DNA of 26,634 nucleotides. It comes from an uncultured Sutterella sp. GTDB taxonomy: Bacteria; Pseudomonadota; Gammaproteobacteria; Burkholderiales; Burkholderiaceae_F. Shown here piece after piece: positions 23,789-26,634 of this stretch. The stretch is from NCBI GenBank assembly GCA_900545335.1, contig UQYP01000016.1, forward strand, positions 1-26,634. The letters are read 5' to 3'. The notes beneath the pieces were generated by a model, which did not search any database, was not told the DNA's origin, and saw only the letters and a program-made list of their open reading frames with translations. Position numbers and translations under genes: made by a program. Each line of letters begins with the position of its first letter. Within the stretch, counting starts at the first letter, position 1.

Positions 23789-24022
23789 TTAGATTTCGCC
23801 GCGGGCGCGGAGGTCCGCTAAGACCGCATCAATACCGAGCTTGTCGACCGTACGAAGACCTGCCGCCGTCAGACGCAAACGAACCCAACGGTTTTCGCTT
23901 TCAACCCAAAAACGACGATATTGAAGATTGGGCATGAAACGACGCTTGGTTTTGTTGTTTGCGTGAGAGACGCGGTGGCCGACCATCGGCGCTTTGCCGG
24001 TGACTTGACACACTCGTGCCAT
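23789..24022 (-). CDS. rpmB: 50S ribosomal protein L28
   Basis: A 77-residue basic protein matching L28: MARVCQVTGKAPMVGHRVSHANNKTKRRF at positions 1-29 (first residues MARVCQVTGKAP, then SHANNKTKRRF), PNLQYRRFWVES and the C-terminal VDKLGIDAVLADLRARGE. Only one Cys is present, so this is the zinc-free form. It has a near-perfect promoter at 24107-24135 and a GGAG ribosome binding site, as expected for a highly expressed ribosomal gene. It is co-transcribed with rpmG. Confidence 0.97.
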   Translation of the reverse strand: MARVCQVTGKAPMVGHRVSHANNKTKRRFMPNLQYRRFWVESENRWVRLRLTAAGLRTVDKLGIDAVLADLRARGEI

Positions 24023-24106
24023 CGCTAACTCCAGTCAAAAAATTAAAACAAAAACAACCCGCCCGAAGTAATACATCTCACCTCGGTGGGGTCAACGGTA
24101 CCGAGC

Positions 24107-24135
24107 ATTATACTCATCGCCCCCTCTATAAGCAA
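24107..24135 (-). promoter_or_regulatory. rpmB-rpmG promoter
   Basis: On the reverse strand TTGCTT (24135-24130) and TATAAT (24112-24107) are spaced by exactly 17 bases. Transcription should start near 24100, giving a leader of about 78 bases before rpmB. The inverted repeat CTCGGT/ACCGAG (24082-24087 with 24100-24105) spans the start point. Confidence 0.8.
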
Positions 24136-24182
24136 ATCCGTTTAACTTCTGTTGAAATACACCGGAATTTGTGCGTCAAAGG

Positions 24183-25544
24183 CTAATCGCGAATGATCAC
24201 AAGGGCGGGTTTGCCGTCGTAGCCATAGCGGCGGTTGCGAACGATCAAAATAACGCTCAATACCAACGTAAACGTCTCAGCAACAGGAACCGAGAGCCAA
24301 AGACCGATTTCTCCGATCAGGCTCGGAAGACACTCAATCGCTAAAACCGTAAAAAGAAATGTGCAGCAAAAGGAGATGACAGCTGCGCGTTTGCCGTCAC
24401 CCATAGCTGTAAAAAGGTAAGCGGCAAACATGTTGGGGCAAAGCAGCAGAAGCGATAAAGCGTAAAGACCGAAGTTGGCTAAAACAAGATCGAAAACCGG
24501 GGAATCTTTCGGAGTAAAAAAGCCCAAAACAGGGGCCGCAAAAATGAGTGATAAAGCGTAAGCCCCTAATGAGAAAACCGTCATAATAATCAGGCTGTTT
24601 TTAAAAACCTGAGCCAGTTCAGGCCAATTCTGCTCTCCGTACTTGTAGCCTAAAATCGGGCCAGTTGCTTCACAAAAACCGTAAAAGATGGCGTTGAAAA
24701 CGTATGTGGAATAGGAAGCAATTGTGAGAGCCGCTACACCGTCAACCCCTAACCAATACATAAACGCAGCGTTAAAGAGATAAAGCGTCACCGACGAAGA
24801 AAGGCTTCCTACCATTTCGGAAAAGCCGCTTGTGCAGGCGCCTTTCAAAGCGTCCCAATCAGGTCGGGTAAGAATAATGCGGATGGGGGCATGATTTCGG
24901 CAGAAAAATAGGGCGCCCGCTGCAGCCGCGACGATCCAGGAAATAACGGTTGCCAATGCCGCCCCATACATTCCCCACTGCAGGGGACCCATAAAAACAA
25001 TATCTAAAACGACATTGGTTAAGCCTGAGGCAACAGAGACCGCAACTCCAAGCTTGGGATAGCCCGCTACGGTAAAAAATGTTTGAGCCAGTACACTCAG
25101 TAAAAAGCACGGCATAAAAAGCAGCCACACGATTTGGTAGTCATAGGCAAAGGCGTACTGCTCTTCATTGACGTTAAGAAAACCCAGTAACGGATCTAAA
25201 AGCAAAATCCCCAGCAATCCGACAACCGTGCCGAAAACGCACTCTGCGTACACCAAAGTGCTCAATGCCCGGTCAGCCCCCAAAGAGTCTCCTGCTCCCA
25301 TTCTTCTGGAGACAACGGAGCCGCCGGCAGAAAGCATGATGCCGACCGCTCCCAGAAAAATAGCCAGGGGGAAAATCATATTAAGGGACGCAAGCGCTAC
25401 GGTCCCCATATATCGGCTGATGAGCACTCCGTCGGCCACCATGTAACTCATAATAAATAAAGACATCATCATGCGGGGGAAGGTGAAATGCAGCTGCCCC
25501 GCAATGGTGAAATGTTGACCGAGAATGGTGTTGGTTGCTCTCAT
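24183..25544 (-). CDS. MATE family efflux transporter
   Basis: A 453-residue inner-membrane protein of about 12 helices in two similar halves. The first half has DGVLISRYMGTVALASLNMIFP-like text (DGVLISRYMG near residue 38, then ASLNMIFPL), followed by GAGDSLGADRALS; the second half repeats the pattern with ASYSTYVFNAIFYGFCEATGPILGYKYGEQNW. This is the DinF/NorM-like MATE pattern of sodium- or proton-driven exporters of cationic compounds; the substrate is unknown. The ribosome binding site is weak. No terminator is evident after the stop, so its transcript may read into the rpmB promoter region. It is divergent from the TnpB-like gene. Confidence 0.88.
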   Translation of the reverse strand: MRATNTILGQHFTIAGQLHFTFPRMMMSLFIMSYMVADGVLISRYMGTVALASLNMIFPLAIFLGAVGIMLSAGGSVVSRRMGAGDSLGADRALSTLVYAECVFGTVVGLLGILLLDPLLGFLNVNEEQYAFAYDYQIVWLLFMPCFLLSVLAQTFFTVAGYPKLGVAVSVASGLTNVVLDIVFMGPLQWGMYGAALATVISWIVAAAAGALFFCRNHAPIRIILTRPDWDALKGACTSGFSEMVGSLSSSVTLYLFNAAFMYWLGVDGVAALTIASYSTYVFNAIFYGFCEATGPILGYKYGEQNWPELAQVFKNSLIIMTVFSLGAYALSLIFAAPVLGFFTPKDSPVFDLVLANFGLYALSLLLLCPNMFAAYLFTAMGDGKRAAVISFCCTFLFTVLAIECLPSLIGEIGLWLSVPVAETFTLVLSVILIVRNRRYGYDGKPALVIIRD

Positions 25545-25628
25545 CGGTTAAATGAATCAAGATTAAAATTTGTTCTTCTATACTAGCTGAACAAAAAGCT
25601 TGTTGTTTGCACAAAGTCACAGAATAAT

Positions 25629-25688
25629 CACGGAGGAAGCCCTTGGTTTTAACCGAGGGAGGAATCCGTGCAACGACGATAGTCGTTG
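25629..25688 (+). ncRNA. Two stacked hairpins directly upstream of the TnpB-like gene
   Basis: Hairpin 1: CACGGA (25629-25634) pairs with TCCGTG (25665-25670); inside lies a symmetric purine loop (GGAAG / AGGAA) and then CCCTTGGT (25640-25647) with ACCGAGGG (25652-25659, one G-T pair), loop TTTA. Hairpin 2 starts at the next base: CAACGAC (25671-25677) pairs perfectly with GTCGTTG (25682-25688), loop GATA. The block ends 17 bases before the gene's ATG. It may be an element-encoded RNA, the left-end palindrome of an IS200/IS605-type element, or a translation-control leader. The structure is seen; whether it is an RNA gene is inferred. Confidence 0.45.
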
Positions 25689-25705
25689 AAGTAAAATGAG
25701 TTCCC

Positions 25706-26634
25706 ATGCCCGGTCCGACGTTTATTCTCGAACTCCCCATCTGCGTGAATGATTCTGAGTCTCGAACGATACTCAGAAAGCTTGAATTTGCCCGCCAGCT
25801 TCATAACGCTACCCTTGGTACTGCCTTAGGACAACTGCAGCAGCTTCGTCAGGACCGTGATTGGAAAAAAGCCTGTTCAATGCCTGAAGGTAAAGAAAGA
25901 TCTAATCTATTTAAGTCGTTGGATAGAAAGTACCATCTGACTGAATACGACTTACATGCTGTCGTTGCAAAACATCGGGAAACCAGCGGTCGAAAGGCTG
26001 AACTGAGCATTAATGAAACTCAGAAAATTGCTACCCGAGTATTTCAAGCAGTGAATCGATATAAGTTGGGCCTGGGAGGGCGTCCTCGTTTTAAATCTGC
26101 TAAACGCGGTTTAAGAAGTATTGAGGGTAAGACGAATAAAACCGGACTGAAATTCAATGTTGAAAAATCTGTATTAAGTTGGTGCAAGCACGACTATCGG
26201 GTCAAGATCGATCCTAAAGATGACTATATCCGACGAGCTTTTTTTAAAGAAGATGGTTCGCAAGGCTATAAAACGATCAAATACTGTCGCCTGGTGCGTA
26301 AAACCATAAAAGGGAAAAATCGTTTTTATCTGCAGGTCGTTTTGGAAGGTTGTGCACCGGTTAAACACATCTATGCATCAACTGAGGAACGTTTATCGAT
26401 TGATCCCGGTCCTCAAACGATAGCCGTATTCAGTCAGCTTTGGGTGGGGAAAATTCAAGTAGCGCCACGTGCCCAAGTCGATGAAAAAAGAATTCGCTGT
26501 CTGCAGCGTTCAATGGACAGGAGCTTACGGCAAAATAATCCTGACTGTTATGAAAGCAACGGAGTATTGAAGAAGGGCTGCGAATTAAAAAGAACAAAAA
26601 GCTACGAAAAACGAGTGCAATGTTTGAAAGAATG
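25706..26634 (+). CDS. TnpB/OrfB-like RuvC nuclease, partial (5' part, 309 codons)
   Basis: The frame opens at ATG 25706 (a stop lies three codons upstream) and is open to the right edge, where it is cut. The N-terminal 220 residues include an early helix with a LEFARQLHNATL segment (26-37), GGRPRFKSAKRGLRSIEGKTNKTG (124-147; the core is RPRFKS then SIEGKTNKTG) and CRLVRKTIKGKNRFYLQVVLEG (194-215; core KGKNRFYLQVVLEG), which match the wedge part of TnpB/IS1341-type proteins. RuvC-I follows: LSIDPGPQTIAVF with the catalytic Asp at 233. Next comes an arginine-rich helix, RCLQRSMDRSLRQNNPD and VLKKG (264-291). RuvC-II, the zinc ribbon and RuvC-III are beyond the window. RuvC-I at 233 suggests a protein of about 450-550 residues. 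Whether it is an intact element cannot be judged. Confidence 0.82.
   Translation, partial: MPGPTFILELPICVNDSESRTILRKLEFARQLHNATLGTALGQLQQLRQDRDWKKACSMPEGKERSNLFKSLDRKYHLTEYDLHAVVAKHRETSGRKAELSINETQKIATRVFQAVNRYKLGLGGRPRFKSAKRGLRSIEGKTNKTGLKFNVEKSVLSWCKHDYRVKIDPKDDYIRRAFFKEDGSQGYKTIKYCRLVRKTIKGKNRFYLQVVLEGCAPVKHIYASTEERLSIDPGPQTIAVFSQLWVGKIQVAPRAQVDEKRIRCLQRSMDRSLRQNNPDCYESNGVLKKGCELKRTKSYEKRVQCLKE

Noticed and set aside
24082..24105. Inverted repeat CTCGGT/ACCGAG in the rpmB leader as an RNA hairpin or L28 autoregulatory site
   Set aside because: One arm lies upstream of the predicted transcription start, so the hairpin would not form in the mRNA; an operator remains possible but unsupported.
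25381..25740. Reverse-strand 119-codon open frame spanning the TnpB-like gene start, the hairpins and the MATE gene start
   Set aside because: It overlaps the start of MATE in another frame, crosses the hairpin block and has no family resemblance.
1..26634. CRISPR array, tRNA or rRNA genes, prophage or integrated plasmid
   Set aside because: No regularly spaced repeats, no tRNA cloverleaf or rRNA-like stretches and no phage structural or integrase genes were seen; the only mobile-type gene is the one at the right edge.

Overview
The window reads as ordinary chromosome of a moderate-GC betaproteobacterium of the order Burkholderiales. The conserved blocks lpxK / Trm112-like / kdsB / adk next to divergent xseA-sodB, ribF-ileS-lspA-coaBC-dut, purN followed by an RsmB-type methyltransferase, and rpmB-rpmG all follow betaproteobacterial gene order. 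Modest GC, a Tat-targeted binding protein and small accessory insertions suggest a host-associated Sutterellaceae-like bacterium (Sutterella/Parasutterella). That genus-level guess comes from gene order and base composition only.

Layout, left to right. (1) 1-304: 5' part of a lipoprotein gene, reverse strand. (2) 549-3313, reverse: lpxK, Trm112-like, kdsB, adk (lipid A / Kdo precursors and nucleotide kinase). (3) 3461-4998, reverse: a Tat-exported DsbG-like thiol protein and a DUF2156 protein, placed between lpxK and xseA. (4) 5102-7127, forward: xseA and sodB. (5) 7166-7883, reverse: a cold-shock protein gene followed by a DUF192 gene, with a strong terminator-like hairpin inside the DUF192 coding start. 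(6) 8027-14530, reverse: ribF, ileS, lspA, coaBC, a two-helix membrane protein of unknown function, dut; stop/start overlaps and short gaps suggest one operon. (7) 14630-15961, reverse: sodium:solute symporter. (8) 16128-18257, forward: purN and an RsmB-like rRNA methyltransferase. (9) 18332-19555 forward Bcr/CflA-type MFS exporter, convergent with a reverse AEC-family carrier. (10) 20603-23534, forward: a complete FecCD-type metal-chelate ABC importer (Tat-exported binding protein, permease, ATPase). (11) 23609-24022, reverse: rpmG and rpmB, with a near-consensus promoter. (12) 24183-25544, reverse: MATE exporter. (13) 25706-end, forward: 5' part of a TnpB/OrfB-like RuvC nuclease gene, preceded directly by two stacked hairpins.

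Most of the window is housekeeping. The places worth a second look are the structured leader of the TnpB-like gene at the right edge, the terminator hairpin embedded in the DUF192 signal-peptide codons, a 17-base palindrome shared upstream of adk and ribF, and a hairpin that can cover the ileS ribosome binding site. I found no tRNA, rRNA or CRISPR array, and no gap between genes longer than 300 bases; the longest (305-548) holds the adk terminator and the leader of the lipoprotein gene.
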